64,000 nucleotides of DNA from Maccoyibacter sp900556645 (GTDB lineage: Bacteria > Bacillota > Clostridia > Lachnospirales > Lachnospiraceae). Under the pieces are notes generated by a model that made no database searches, had not been told where the DNA came from, and saw nothing but the letters and a program-made list of their open reading frames with translations. Below, in pieces: positions 49,935 through 59,238 of the stretch (position 1 is its first letter; each line of letters opens with the position of its first letter). The stretch is from the NCBI GenBank assembly GCA_958349535.1, contig CATWDJ010000007.1, positions 1 to 64,000 on the forward strand, read 5' to 3'. A program made the translations under genes and the position numbers.

Positions 49935-51252
49935 GGTTTTTATTTCCTTCTTCGTCCTGTCTCATAATATAGAGACCCTGAATAATCGCAAAAATGATAA
50001 CGGTGCTCAGCAGAGAACTTCCGCCATAGCTTACCAGTGGAAGTGTCACTCCCGTAGACGGTATAAACTTGGTTACACCTCCTATGGTCAAAAATACCTG
50101 AAAACCGTAGACCGTTCCCAGTCCCAATGCAATCAATTTATAGAACTGATCCTTAATCTGCATGGCAATGTTTAAAAACATCAGATAACAGCTGGCACAG
50201 ACCAGAATCAGGCACATAGCAAAGACACCTCCCATTTCCTCCGCAATGGCGGAAAATACGAAATCACTTTCCACCACCGGAATCTTATCCGGCATACCTT
50301 GGAAAAGTCCCATTCCAAACCATCCCCCGGTACCGATGGCAAAGAGAGATTGGCAAATCTGATATCCCTCTCTGTCGATAACACTCAAAGGGTCACGCCA
50401 CGCAATAACCCGGACTCTTACATGGTTAAACAGCTTATATGCCACAACGGATGCCAGAGCTCCCGCTGCCAGTCCCGCCAATGCATAGGAAGGTTTTCTG
50501 GTGGCAACATAGAGCATTACCAGATAAACCGTGAAGAAAATCAAGGCTGCTCCCAAATCTTTGGACACTACCAGAATCATTACATGAAGTGCCGCCACTA
50601 TGGTTGCCTTTACCACCTGCTTAAACTCCGTGGATTCATACAGCATGGATGCCACAAAAAACACAAATACAATCTTGATAAATTCCGATGGCTGAATGGT
50701 GATTCCCGCCACGGTAAAGGACAGCTTCGCTCCGTAGCTTCTGGCACCCATCACCGCAACGATACTGAGACACACCAGTCCCACTATGGCATAAATCCAT
50801 GTCAGCTTGTGGAAAAATTTCAGCTTATGAATGATAAAGGGAACTAAGAGGGTAATTCCAATGGCAATCACTGCAATGATACACTGTTTTACCGCTTTCT
50901 CAAAATTCAATCTCGCCAGTATGATAAATCCGATGGTCAAAAGCATACACATATTGTTGACCACCAGTCTGGATGCTTTCTTATAAAAAATCTTATAACA
51001 AAGCTGAATTACCACCAGAAGAATCAACTGTATCAGATACAATCCTATATATTTCAATTCCTCTGTAACCGCCAGCATCACCAAGAATGCATCCAAATGC
51101 ATCAGATACATCAATCTGGCCTGACTTTTAAATATTCTGTTTTGATGTTCCTGTGATTTGTGTCTCCGAAATACCGCAAAACATTCATATGTATAGAGTG
51201 CAAACAGCACAATCATCAGGTATTTGGAAACCTCTACAATAATATGAACCAT
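49816..51252 (-). CDS. FtsW/RodA/SpoVE (SEDS) peptidoglycan glycosyltransferase
   Basis: A 478-aa multi-pass membrane protein with ten or more hydrophobic segments and the SEDS signature VESDFVFSAIAEEMGG (about residues 318-333) plus LPLVSYGGSSLL near 416. SEDS proteins polymerise lipid II together with a class B PBP, which follows here. The N-terminal 120 residues are longer than in E. coli FtsW, similar to clostridial and actinobacterial versions. The C-terminus is a charged tail (KKKRKKVRREESEK), encoded partly by DNA that also encodes the PBP head. Whether it acts in division, elongation or sporulation is not settled. Confidence 0.93.
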   Translation of the reverse strand: MVHIIVEVSKYLMIVLFALYTYECFAVFRRHKSQEHQNRIFKSQARLMYLMHLDAFLVMLAVTEELKYIGLYLIQLILLVVIQLCYKIFYKKASRLVVNNMCMLLTIGFIILARLNFEKAVKQCIIAVIAIGITLLVPFIIHKLKFFHKLTWIYAIVGLVCLSIVAVMGARSYGAKLSFTVAGITIQPSEFIKIVFVFFVASMLYESTEFKQVVKATIVAALHVMILVVSKDLGAALIFFTVYLVMLYVATRKPSYALAGLAAGALASVVAYKLFNHVRVRVIAWRDPLSVIDREGYQICQSLFAIGTGGWFGMGLFQGMPDKIPVVESDFVFSAIAEEMGGVFAMCLILVCASCYLMFLNIAMQIKDQFYKLIALGLGTVYGFQVFLTIGGVTKFIPSTGVTLPLVSYGGSSLLSTVIIFAIIQGLYIMRQDEEGNKNHDEKKKRKKVRREESEKPAVGNQRRRKKTGFDEEIEELD

Positions 51253-51260
51253 AAATCTTC

Positions 51261-53438
51261 CTACTCTACACCACGCTTCATATGCCCGTTGGTGTATTCA
51301 AATTTTATTTCATCCTTTAAGAAAGGCTGGTTTTGTACATAAACCCGTCGGAATAGCTCCAAAATCTCCTCCATCTGCTTAAGATTCTCTCCGGTAAAAT
51401 GCAGCCGGTAAGAAGCAGGATGTATCTTTTTTACTTCCTTTGCCATTCCAAAAAGAGCCAGCGGCTGACTGTTGTAAATCAGATTATAACAGTTGGTACA
51501 GTCGGTTTTTATCGAAAATTCTTTGCCATAGCGGTCTTTTAAAAAATAACGGCTTTTTTTCTTCTGACATCTGCCCAAACTCTTTGCCACACAGCCTGCG
51601 GTAATCATCAGCGGTATCCTTCCGTAAATCAACATCTCGCTTTCTTCACAGTTTCTGTGCAACAATTCCTTGTAATTCAGTTCCAAAGGCAATGTGTCCT
51701 GTGAAATTCCCGCCTGCCAAAAGGCTTCATGGGTTCGGTTGGAATAGGTATACAGATTACTGTCTGCCTGAATCCTTCCTTCATATCCATGACTTTTTAA
51801 AAATCCCAGTTCCTCGTAATTTCTGACAATCATGCCATCCAACGGAATCTTGGACAATTCCTGCCACATCTGCTCATAACGAAGGCTTGTACCCTGACGG
51901 AAAATATAAGGCAGCATCAGATAACATTCTTTTTCTGACTGATGTATTCCGGTACAGACAGTTCTCAATTCCTCTGTGAAATCCGGTTCCGAAAAAGCAC
52001 CTTCCTCCAGACAGATGCCTGTGACAAAATCTTTGCTGCATACAAGGGATAATCCCTCCAAGGATTCCAAAGCCACTCTGCATTCCGGCTTTCTCTCCTT
52101 TCTCCTCTGCTTGCCTTCTGTTCCAAGAGGAGAAAAACCATCATTTCTGCGATACTTTTCCAGCATTTTGGTTTCCAATGCTCCCAAAGCTTTCCGCCGC
52201 AGTGCATTTAACTGACCGTTGGGAAGAAATATTCCATCCTCCATTTCTATCTGAAGCTCTTCAAACACAAAGGGCATATTTCCGGTTTTGTACATCCGAT
52301 TCCGTACATCCGATTCCTCCAAAGGCTTGCTCTTTGCCTCCTGAAGGATTTCTCCTGTTGCCGTTACTTCGTATCCGCCGCAGCTTACTGTAAGTGTAGC
52401 ATTTTTTCCCTTGGAAAGTATTAACTTTCCCTTAATTTTTTCCTGCAAAATCTCTTGCGGTCTTTCCCCGGTCTGCTCTGTCTTTCCTTTGGCATGATTA
52501 GGCTTTTCAAACGTAATCATCTCCGGTCCGTTGTGCCGCTTGTAATAGCCGTCGGTAAAACCGCTGCGGTTTCCCAAATCCAATAACTGCTGTCTGTCCT
52601 TAGTGGAAACCTGAAATCCTTCTTTTCCATAAGACAGATAGCGGTCTATGTAATTGCGGTAGACAGCGGTGACCCCCGCCGCATATTCCGTCTGCTTCAT
52701 ACGTCCTTCAATCTTAAAGGAATAGATTCCTGCCTCTGCCAGCTCCGGTATCAATTGTACTGTACATAAATCCTTAGGACTCAGCACATAGGAGGCTTCT
52801 CCTGTCAAAGAGGTATGCTTTTCATCCAAAACTTCGTAAGGCAGTCTGCAAGGCTGTGCACAACGTCCTCGATTTCCGCTTCTTCCTCCTAACATACTGC
52901 TGAAAAGACATTGTCCCGAATAACAGTAGCAAAGAGCTCCATGGACAAAGCTCTCAATCTCCACTCCTGTTTTCTCCCGGATTGTCCGTATCTCCTTTAA
53001 GGAAAGCTCTCGAGCTGTGACAATTCGCTTCGCACCCTGTTCCTGCAAGAACGCGGCTCCCTCTGCCCCAGTCACCGCCATCTGGGTACTGGCGTGAATA
53101 TCCATCTGTGGAAATGCCTGTCGTACAAAGGACAGAACCCCGAAATCCTGCACAATGACCGCATCCAATCCCTGCTCATAATAGGGCAGGAGATATTCGT
53201 AAAGCTGTTCCTCCATCTCCCTCTCCTTCAAGAGGGTATTTACCGTAAGATACAGCTTCTTTCCCCGGATATGGAGATAGTCCATTGCCTCCAACAGTTC
53301 TTCCTGTGTGAAATTGTTCGCATAAGCTCTGGCACCAAAGTCTGTTCCACCTGCATAAACCGCATCTGCTCCTGCCGCAGCTACGGCTTTTAAGGTCTGA
53401 TAAGAGCCTGCCGGTGCCAATAATTCTAATTGTTTCAT
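51261..53438 (-). CDS. U32-family peptidase-like protein with DUF3656
   Basis: A 725-aa protein. The N-terminal U32 domain begins LELLAPAGSYQTLKAVAAAGADAVYAG, with the family signature in SFVHGALCYCYSGQCLFSS and the cluster-forming NRGRCAQPC at about residues 160-200. The C-terminal half carries DUF3656 and a second cysteine-rich stretch (TDCTNCYN near 655). U32 members such as TrhP and RlhA hydroxylate tRNA or 23S rRNA rather than acting as peptidases, so an RNA-modification role is likely. No Shine-Dalgarno is visible, and the ATG lies 11 bp after the zapA terminator hairpin. Confidence 0.9.
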   Translation of the reverse strand: MKQLELLAPAGSYQTLKAVAAAGADAVYAGGTDFGARAYANNFTQEELLEAMDYLHIRGKKLYLTVNTLLKEREMEEQLYEYLLPYYEQGLDAVIVQDFGVLSFVRQAFPQMDIHASTQMAVTGAEGAAFLQEQGAKRIVTARELSLKEIRTIREKTGVEIESFVHGALCYCYSGQCLFSSMLGGRSGNRGRCAQPCRLPYEVLDEKHTSLTGEASYVLSPKDLCTVQLIPELAEAGIYSFKIEGRMKQTEYAAGVTAVYRNYIDRYLSYGKEGFQVSTKDRQQLLDLGNRSGFTDGYYKRHNGPEMITFEKPNHAKGKTEQTGERPQEILQEKIKGKLILSKGKNATLTVSCGGYEVTATGEILQEAKSKPLEESDVRNRMYKTGNMPFVFEELQIEMEDGIFLPNGQLNALRRKALGALETKMLEKYRRNDGFSPLGTEGKQRRKERKPECRVALESLEGLSLVCSKDFVTGICLEEGAFSEPDFTEELRTVCTGIHQSEKECYLMLPYIFRQGTSLRYEQMWQELSKIPLDGMIVRNYEELGFLKSHGYEGRIQADSNLYTYSNRTHEAFWQAGISQDTLPLELNYKELLHRNCEESEMLIYGRIPLMITAGCVAKSLGRCQKKKSRYFLKDRYGKEFSIKTDCTNCYNLIYNSQPLALFGMAKEVKKIHPASYRLHFTGENLKQMEEILELFRRVYVQNQPFLKDEIKFEYTNGHMKRGVE

Positions 53439-53445
53439 ATGATAA

Positions 53446-53473
53446 AAGAAAGGACAGATTTTGACTGTCCTTT
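53446..53473 (-). terminator. Terminator or attenuator between zapA and the U32 gene
   Basis: AAAGGACAG (53449-53457) pairs with CTGTCCTTT (53465-53473), followed on the minus strand by CTTTTATC. It lies 8 bp past the zapA stop and just before the U32 start codon. Confidence 0.7.
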
Positions 53474-53480
53474 GTACTCC

Positions 53481-53927
53481 TTACTCTTCTGCATCTGATG
53501 TTCCGAATGCTTTGACCTTTCCCAAAAGAGAATCCTCCAAAGAGGCCTCCAATCTGGCTTTGTTCAACAGAAGTTCTTTGTTTTCTGCTTCCAGTTCCTC
53601 TAAACGCTTTGTATTGCTTTCCGTCTGCACCTGATTGGAAATCAAATCATGCTTGAGATTGTATATCTCCCGCTCCTTTGCCTCCAACTCCAGTTCCAGC
53701 TTGTCCGCCTGTGATTTTGCCTTGAAATAGTCGTCTGCAATATTCAGCTCTATCAAGGTAGCCTTCATATCACCGGGAAAACGTCTGAACGCCTCCACTT
53801 CATCAATCTCATTGATTTTGGCATTGATATAGGATGCAACCTTCTGCAAGTATTCCTCACTCTCAAATCCGCTTAGGGTATATACTTTTCCTCCGATAAT
53901 CACTTCTGCATTTGTCTTTGCCGACAT
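53481..53927 (-). CDS. zapA: Cell division protein ZapA
   Basis: A 148-aa ZapA-family protein that bundles FtsZ filaments. The N-terminal domain (residues 1-70: AEVIIGGKVYTLSGFESEEYLQKVASYIN) is typical, and the C-terminal half is a long coiled coil (70-140). It is longer than the roughly 85-aa B. subtilis ZapA. The ATG at 53927 follows GGGAG; a TTG 18 bp upstream is not needed. Promoter in the 3' end of ruvB; it starts the division-related run with ftsW/rodA and pbp. Confidence 0.93.
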   Translation of the reverse strand: MSAKTNAEVIIGGKVYTLSGFESEEYLQKVASYINAKINEIDEVEAFRRFPGDMKATLIELNIADDYFKAKSQADKLELELEAKEREIYNLKHDLISNQVQTESNTKRLEELEAENKELLLNKARLEASLEDSLLGKVKAFGTSDAEE

Positions 53928-53987
53928 CTTCTTCTCCCTCAACAATATGTATCTGAACCTTCCCTGTCTACTATATATTGTATTCCT

Positions 53988-54016
53988 ATTATACTTGTTT
54001 TATTGGGGTTTTGCAA
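53988..54016 (-). promoter_or_regulatory. zapA promoter
   Basis: TTGCAA (54011-54016), 17-bp spacer and TATAAT (53988-53993) on the minus strand. The -35 box is within the last codons of ruvB. Confidence 0.75.
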
Positions 54017-54998
54017 TACCAAAATGATGATATGCAAAATCCGTTGCCACTCTTCCCTTTGGAGTGCGGTTGATAAATCCGTTTTTAACCAGATATGGTT
54101 CGTAGACATCCTCAATGGTACCTGCGTCCTCTCCGATGGCTGCCGCTAAGGTATCTAATCCCACAGGACCACCGTGGAACTTTTCAATAATGGTATAAAG
54201 GATATTCCGGTCATTCATATCCAATCCCATCTTATCCACTTCCAGCAAATCCAAGGCAAAAGAAGCTACCTCCTGATTGATATTTCCGTCATATTTTACT
54301 TCCGCAAAATCCCGGACACGTTTTAAAAGACGATTGGCAAGTCTCGGAGTTCCTCTGGAACGTCTGGCAAGTTCCAAGGCTCCTTCTTCGTCAATGCCCA
54401 CTCCCAGCTTTGCCGCAGAGTGAAGAATAATTACCTTTAACTCCTCCGGGGTATAGAATTCCAGATGATGGACTACTCCGAAACGGTCCCGAAGAGGTGC
54501 CGACAGCAATCCTGCTCTGGTGGTGGCTCCCACCAAGGTAAACTTGGGCAAATCCAGACGGATGGATCGGGCAGAAGCCCCCTTTCCCATCATAATATCG
54601 ATGGCATAATCCTCCATAGCCGGATACAAAACCTCCTCCACCTGACGGTTAAGGCGGTGGATTTCATCCACAAACAGCAAATCTCCCTCCTGCAAGTTGC
54701 TGAGTATGGCTGCCATTTCTCCCGGCTTAGCGATGGCTGGACCGGAGGTTACCTTCATATGTACTCCCATTTCGTTGGCAATAATCCCCGCTAAAGTGGT
54801 TTTTCCCAAGCCCGGCGGTCCGTAGAACAGCACATGGTCTAAGGATTCCCCACGGTTTTTCGCCGCTTCGATATAGACCTTCAGATTTTCCTTCGCCTTC
54901 TCCTGTCCGATATATTCCTCCAAAGTCTGAGGTCTTAAGCTCTTTTCAATTTTGATGTCTTCTTCCTGTACCTGTGTGGAAATTACCCGTTTTTCCAT
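54000..54998 (-). CDS. ruvB: Holliday junction branch-migration helicase RuvB
   Basis: A 332-aa AAA+ motor of the RuvAB complex. Walker A GPPGLGKTT is at residues 60-68, Walker B FVDEIHR at about 104-110, and the arginine-finger region SAPLRDRFG and C-terminal winged-helix segment (YLVKNGFINRTPKGRVAT) are normal. It begins 19 bp after ruvA. The resolvase in this lineage is RecU, also in this window, not RuvC. Confidence 0.98.
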   Translation of the reverse strand: MEKRVISTQVQEEDIKIEKSLRPQTLEEYIGQEKAKENLKVYIEAAKNRGESLDHVLFYGPPGLGKTTLAGIIANEMGVHMKVTSGPAIAKPGEMAAILSNLQEGDLLFVDEIHRLNRQVEEVLYPAMEDYAIDIMMGKGASARSIRLDLPKFTLVGATTRAGLLSAPLRDRFGVVHHLEFYTPEELKVIILHSAAKLGVGIDEEGALELARRSRGTPRLANRLLKRVRDFAEVKYDGNINQEVASFALDLLEVDKMGLDMNDRNILYTIIEKFHGGPVGLDTLAAAIGEDAGTIEDVYEPYLVKNGFINRTPKGRVATDFAYHHFGIAKPQ

Positions 54999-55017
54999 GA
55001 ACCAACTGCTCCTTCAT

Positions 55018-55632
55018 CTATAAAAATGCCATCTGTTTCAACGCTTCTTTTAACACATCCTCCACTGCAGAATCCTCTTTGATTTCAATTCCCGAAAGCA
55101 CCTGCAAAGCCTCACTCTGAGAGTATCCCAGAGAGGTTAATGCAAGAATTGCTTCATTTTTCACCCCTGTTGCAGGGCTTTTCTCTGCTTTTTTTCCTTG
55201 ATTTGCAAGTTTTTGTTCAAAAGCGTCCTCTAAACTGATTTTATCTTTTAATTCAATAATCAAACGCTGTGCCGTCTTTGCACCGATTCCCGGAGCCCTG
55301 GCAATGGCTTTTGCATCCTCCCCCAGAATCGCAAACCGCAAATCATCGGTACTCATTACCGAAAGAATTGCCAATGCCCCTTTGGGTCCGATACCGCTGA
55401 CACCGATGAGCATTTTAAAGATATTCACATCCTCTCTGGTCAAAAATCCATAGAGGGCTATCATATCCTCTCTCACATAATGGTAGGTATATATCTTGAC
55501 TTCCTCCCCGATGGACGGAAGATACTCCAACACCTGCCCCGGCACTAAAATCCCGTAGCCGATGCCCTGATTGTCCACCACAATTCCCTCGGCAGACGCC
55601 TCTACCAGCGTACCTTTAATATATGAATACAT
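55018..55632 (-). CDS. ruvA: Holliday junction DNA-binding protein RuvA
   Basis: A 204-aa tetramer-forming protein that binds four-way junctions and loads RuvB. The OB domain starts MYSYIKGTLVEA, the helix-hairpin-helix DNA-binding repeats are GVSGIGPKGALAIL (about 78-91) and APGIGAKTAQRLIIELKDK (about 113-131), and the RuvB-binding domain III is at the C-terminus. Confidence 0.97.
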   Translation of the reverse strand: MYSYIKGTLVEASAEGIVVDNQGIGYGILVPGQVLEYLPSIGEEVKIYTYHYVREDMIALYGFLTREDVNIFKMLIGVSGIGPKGALAILSVMSTDDLRFAILGEDAKAIARAPGIGAKTAQRLIIELKDKISLEDAFEQKLANQGKKAEKSPATGVKNEAILALTSLGYSQSEALQVLSGIEIKEDSAVEDVLKEALKQMAFL

Positions 55633-55642
55633 ATCATCACCT

Positions 55643-56131
55643 CTATATCCGATTGGACAGCCGTAGAATCATCTCCTGTGCAATGATTCCAATCACAAAA
55701 CCTGTCACGGCTCCCGCCACAATCAAAACCGTTCCGTAATATAAAATATTATAATTGGAAACCACCAGGGCTGCAACCAAAAGCTGCCCGATATTGTGGC
55801 TGATACCTCCTGTTACGCTTACGGATACCACTTTTAATTTTTTCGTCTTTTTCAGCAGATACATCACCAGAAAGCTAAGAATCCCTCCTGCCAGACTATA
55901 CAGGATACTAAAAGCATTCCCAAAGAGAAATCCCGAAAGGATGACCCGCAGCACGGAAATTCCAAATGCTTCCTTTGCTCCGACACAATACAGTACCGTT
56001 ACGATTACCACATTGGTAAGTCCCAGCTTTACGCCCGGCACTCCGAAATAAAAGGGAATCAGGCTTTCTACATATCCGCATATCAGTGCAAGGGACAAAA
56101 ACAATCCCATATATGCCACTTTATTTTTCAT
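55643..56131 (-). CDS. Gx transporter / heptaprenyl diphosphate synthase component I family protein
   Basis: A 162-aa integral membrane protein with about five hydrophobic segments, of the Hpre_diP_synt_I (Gx transporter) family. These proteins are S-component-like and often follow a NusG-domain-II gene, as here. GVPGVKLGLTNVVIV (about 31-45) is the conserved segment. The isoprenoid-synthase name of the family is probably historical; substrate unknown. Confidence 0.85.
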   Translation of the reverse strand: MKNKVAYMGLFLSLALICGYVESLIPFYFGVPGVKLGLTNVVIVTVLYCVGAKEAFGISVLRVILSGFLFGNAFSILYSLAGGILSFLVMYLLKKTKKLKVVSVSVTGGISHNIGQLLVAALVVSNYNILYYGTVLIVAGAVTGFVIGIIAQEMILRLSNRI

Positions 56132-56138
56132 AGCAACC

Positions 56139-56519
56139 TCATTTTACCACTGCATCATAATCCTTTTTGTCCCCACTGCCCTGTACTTCCACCACTACCT
56201 TATTGGGAAGACAGACAATGGTCTCCTTTGACTTTGCAATACTGCTCTGATGAACACAGAGCTGATCCGGGCAATCCGCAGAAATCATTTTTGCCTTTCC
56301 ATCCTCAATCTGTAAAATATTGGTGGTTTTTCCTTCCTGTTCAATGGGTATGGTCTGATTTTCTTCCAAGGAATAAGTTCCGTAGACTTTTCCGTCTATA
56401 GTAACCTGAACGCTGCTTCCCTCTGCCCCGGTATTTCTTCCAAAAAACCAGATGAACAGCAGAAGGATTGCTAAAATTCCTAAAAAAATCACATCATTTC
56501 TTCCAAATCTTTTTTTCAT
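56139..56519 (-). CDS. NusG domain II-containing protein
   Basis: A 126-aa protein with one N-terminal transmembrane segment (about residues 9-27) and an extracytoplasmic NusG_II domain (YGTYSLEENQTIPIEQ, ISADCPDQLCVHQSSI, VCLPNKVVVEV). The CPDQLCVHQ motif with paired cysteines is conserved. Function unknown, paired with Gx transporter genes. The ATG at 56519, 2 bp beyond the miaB stop, has no strong site; coupling to miaB translation is likely. Confidence 0.85.
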   Translation of the reverse strand: MKKRFGRNDVIFLGILAILLLFIWFFGRNTGAEGSSVQVTIDGKVYGTYSLEENQTIPIEQEGKTTNILQIEDGKAKMISADCPDQLCVHQSSIAKSKETIVCLPNKVVVEVQGSGDKKDYDAVVK

Positions 56520-56521
56520 TT

Positions 56522-57955
56522 TTATACCAAAGTCCCCATGTAGTAGAAACCTCTGCACTCATCCAGTGTCACTTCCACAATCTGTCCAATCAATTCTTTT
56601 CCTCCCCTGATATGAACCACGGAGTTGTTGCTCAGTCTTCCGGTTACCAGCTGTTCATCCTGTGCATTGACATCCTCCACCAGTACCTTTTGTCTGGTTC
56701 CGGTCAATGCCTCTGCTTTTTCTGCTCCTATTTCTTGCACCACCTGTAACAGACGGTCAAAACGGTCTTTCACAATCTCCTCCGGTACCTGTTCCTCTTT
56801 GGCTGCCGCCGGGGTTCCGGTTCGTTTGGAATAAATAAAAGTAAAGGCACTGTCATATTCTACCTGCTTTACCACATCCATAGTCTCTAAGAAATCTTCT
56901 TCTGTCTCTCCCGGGAATCCCACGATAATATCGGTGGTAATTGCCATATCCGGCACCGCTGTTCTTATTTTTTTCACAAGCTCTAAATACTGTTCTTTGG
57001 TGTAATGCCGGTTCATTTCCTTTAGAATACGGGTACTGCCGGACTGTAACGGCAGATGCAGATGACGGCAGATTTTTTTGGATTCCGCCAGCACCTGAAT
57101 CAATTCGTCGGATAAGTCCTTGGGATGGGAGGTCATAAAGCGAATCCGCTCTAAGCCCTCAATTTTTTCCACTTCTCTTAGAAGCTGTGCAAAACTTATG
57201 GGATGTTCCAGATTCTTTCCATAGGAATTGACGTTCTGTCCCAAAAGCATAACTTCCACTACGCCGTCTGCCACCAAACGCTCAATCTCCCGGATGATAT
57301 CCTTTGGCTCACGGCTCCGCTCTCTGCCCCGCACATAAGGGACAATACAGTAGCTGCAAAAATTGTTACAGCCAAACATGATGTTGACCCCGGACTTGAA
57401 GGAATACTTCCGTTCCACCGGTAAATCCTCTACAATCTTGTCCGTGTCCTCCCAGATATCCACAATCATTCCCTCGGATTCAAAGGCTGCCACAATCAAT
57501 TCCGCAAATTTATAGATATTATGGGTACCAAAGACCAAATCCACAAATCGATAACTGGTACGGATTTTTTCCACCACATTAGGCTCCTGCATCATGCAGC
57601 CGCAAAGACCAATCATCATATGAGGATTCTTTTTCTTCTGGGCATGAAGATATCCCAGCCGCCCGTACACTTTGTTATTGGCATTTTCCCTTACGGTACA
57701 GGTGTTATATATGACGAAATCCGCATCCTCCGTTTCCTTCTTCTCATATCCGATTTTCTCCAGAATTCCCACTAATTTTTCCGAATCTCTGGCGTTCATC
57801 TGACATCCGAAGGTATTGACACAGAAGGTCAGAGGACGTCCCTTTTCTTTTGCCTTTTGTGCAACATATTCTTTTGCTACTTCCATATAGTAAAATTGAC
57901 GCTCCGGTTCCGTAGTAGGAGCCTCGCTGTGATTTCTCATTGTATCTGTACTCAT
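56522..57955 (-). CDS. miaB: tRNA-2-methylthio-N6-dimethylallyladenosine synthase MiaB
   Basis: A 477-aa radical-SAM methylthiotransferase acting on i6A37 of tRNAs. The UPF0004 domain has NTFGCQMNARDSEK, YNTCTVRENA and GLCGCMMQ; the radical-SAM motif is FGCNNFCSYCIVPYVRGRE at about residues 194-212; a TRAM domain is at the C-terminus. QMNARDSE and RGRERSR distinguish it from RimO and MtaB. Confidence 0.97.
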   Translation of the reverse strand: MSTDTMRNHSEAPTTEPERQFYYMEVAKEYVAQKAKEKGRPLTFCVNTFGCQMNARDSEKLVGILEKIGYEKKETEDADFVIYNTCTVRENANNKVYGRLGYLHAQKKKNPHMMIGLCGCMMQEPNVVEKIRTSYRFVDLVFGTHNIYKFAELIVAAFESEGMIVDIWEDTDKIVEDLPVERKYSFKSGVNIMFGCNNFCSYCIVPYVRGRERSREPKDIIREIERLVADGVVEVMLLGQNVNSYGKNLEHPISFAQLLREVEKIEGLERIRFMTSHPKDLSDELIQVLAESKKICRHLHLPLQSGSTRILKEMNRHYTKEQYLELVKKIRTAVPDMAITTDIIVGFPGETEEDFLETMDVVKQVEYDSAFTFIYSKRTGTPAAAKEEQVPEEIVKDRFDRLLQVVQEIGAEKAEALTGTRQKVLVEDVNAQDEQLVTGRLSNNSVVHIRGGKELIGQIVEVTLDECRGFYYMGTLV

Positions 57956-57981
57956 TTTTCTTTTCCTTTTCTTCCTATGGA

Positions 57982-59232
57982 TTATGGACGAATCTGTCCG
58001 TTTCCATAAATAATATATTTTGTACTGGTCAAAGCCTCCAGTCCCATCGGTCCTCTGGCATGAAGCTTCTGGGTACTGATTCCGATTTCCGCACCGAAGC
58101 CAAACTCAAAGCCATCGGTAAATCTTGTGGAAGCATTGACATAGACCGCCGCTGCGTCCACTTCATTTAAAAACTGCTCCGCATGATCATAGCGGTTGGT
58201 AATAATAGCTTCGGAATGTCCCGTATTATAACGGTTGATATGGGCGATGGCTTCGTCGATATCGGAAACCGTCTTAATTGAGAGGATATAATCCAGATAT
58301 TCCGTTCCCCAGTCCTCTTCTGTGGCTGCCATAATCTCTTTACATGCCTCCCGGCTTTTTTCATCCCCACGCAGTTCCACATTTTTCTCTTTCAGCCGTT
58401 CTGCCAGCTTCGGCAGTAACGCATCCTTTACCTGTTCATGAACCACAAGGGATTCACAGGCATTGCACACGCCGATTCTCTGGGTTTTGGCATTGAAGAT
58501 AATCTCCACTGCCATGTCCAAATCCGCACTTTCATCCACATAGATATGACAATTTCCGGTTCCGGTTTCAATCACCGGTACTGTGGCATTCTGTACTACG
58601 GCACGAATCAGTCCTGCTCCGCCTCTTGGAATCAGCACATCCACATAGTCATTCAGCTTCATAAACTCTGTGGCTGTCTCTCGGTCCGTATCGGTAATCA
58701 GGGAGATGGCATACTCCGTTACCCCGCATTCCTTCAGGCTCTCCCGGATACTTTCCACGATTGCCATGTTGGAATAAAGGGCATCACTGCCACCCTTTAA
58801 TATAACGGCATTTCCGGTTTTAAAGCAAAGTCCGAAGGCATCTGCCGTCACATTCGGTCTTGCCTCATAGATGATTCCCACCACGCCCAGCGGTACGCGT
58901 TTTTTTCCGATACGAAGTCCGTTTGGACGGTTCTTCATGGAAAGTACCTCTCCGATTGGGTCATCTAAATCTACAATCTGCTCTAATCCTACTGCCATCT
59001 GTTTGATTCGTTCTTCCGTCAAAAGCAGACGGTCTAACAAGCCCTCCGGCATCTGATTCTTTCTGCCGTTTTCCATATCCTTTGCATTGGCGTCAATCAG
59101 CTTTTTGCTGTCTTTCACCAGATTCTTCGCTGTGGTACGCAATACCTCGTTTTTCTGATTCACACCCAGCTTTCCTAAAATTGCCGCCGCTGTCTTTGCT
59201 TCTTTTCCGATTTCAATTAACTGTGTATTCAT
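57982..59232 (-). CDS. proA: Gamma-glutamyl phosphate reductase
   Basis: A 416-aa NADPH-dependent reductase converting gamma-glutamyl phosphate to glutamate semialdehyde in proline synthesis. Motifs VPLGVVGIIYEARPNVT (about 112-128), LIPRGGAGLIR, and the active-site cysteine in IGVCNACESLVVH near 253-265 are present. It is separated from proB by two other genes instead of being adjacent. Confidence 0.97.
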   Translation of the reverse strand: MNTQLIEIGKEAKTAAAILGKLGVNQKNEVLRTTAKNLVKDSKKLIDANAKDMENGRKNQMPEGLLDRLLLTEERIKQMAVGLEQIVDLDDPIGEVLSMKNRPNGLRIGKKRVPLGVVGIIYEARPNVTADAFGLCFKTGNAVILKGGSDALYSNMAIVESIRESLKECGVTEYAISLITDTDRETATEFMKLNDYVDVLIPRGGAGLIRAVVQNATVPVIETGTGNCHIYVDESADLDMAVEIIFNAKTQRIGVCNACESLVVHEQVKDALLPKLAERLKEKNVELRGDEKSREACKEIMAATEEDWGTEYLDYILSIKTVSDIDEAIAHINRYNTGHSEAIITNRYDHAEQFLNEVDAAAVYVNASTRFTDGFEFGFGAEIGISTQKLHARGPMGLEALTSTKYIIYGNGQIRP

Positions 59233-59238
59233 ATCCGT

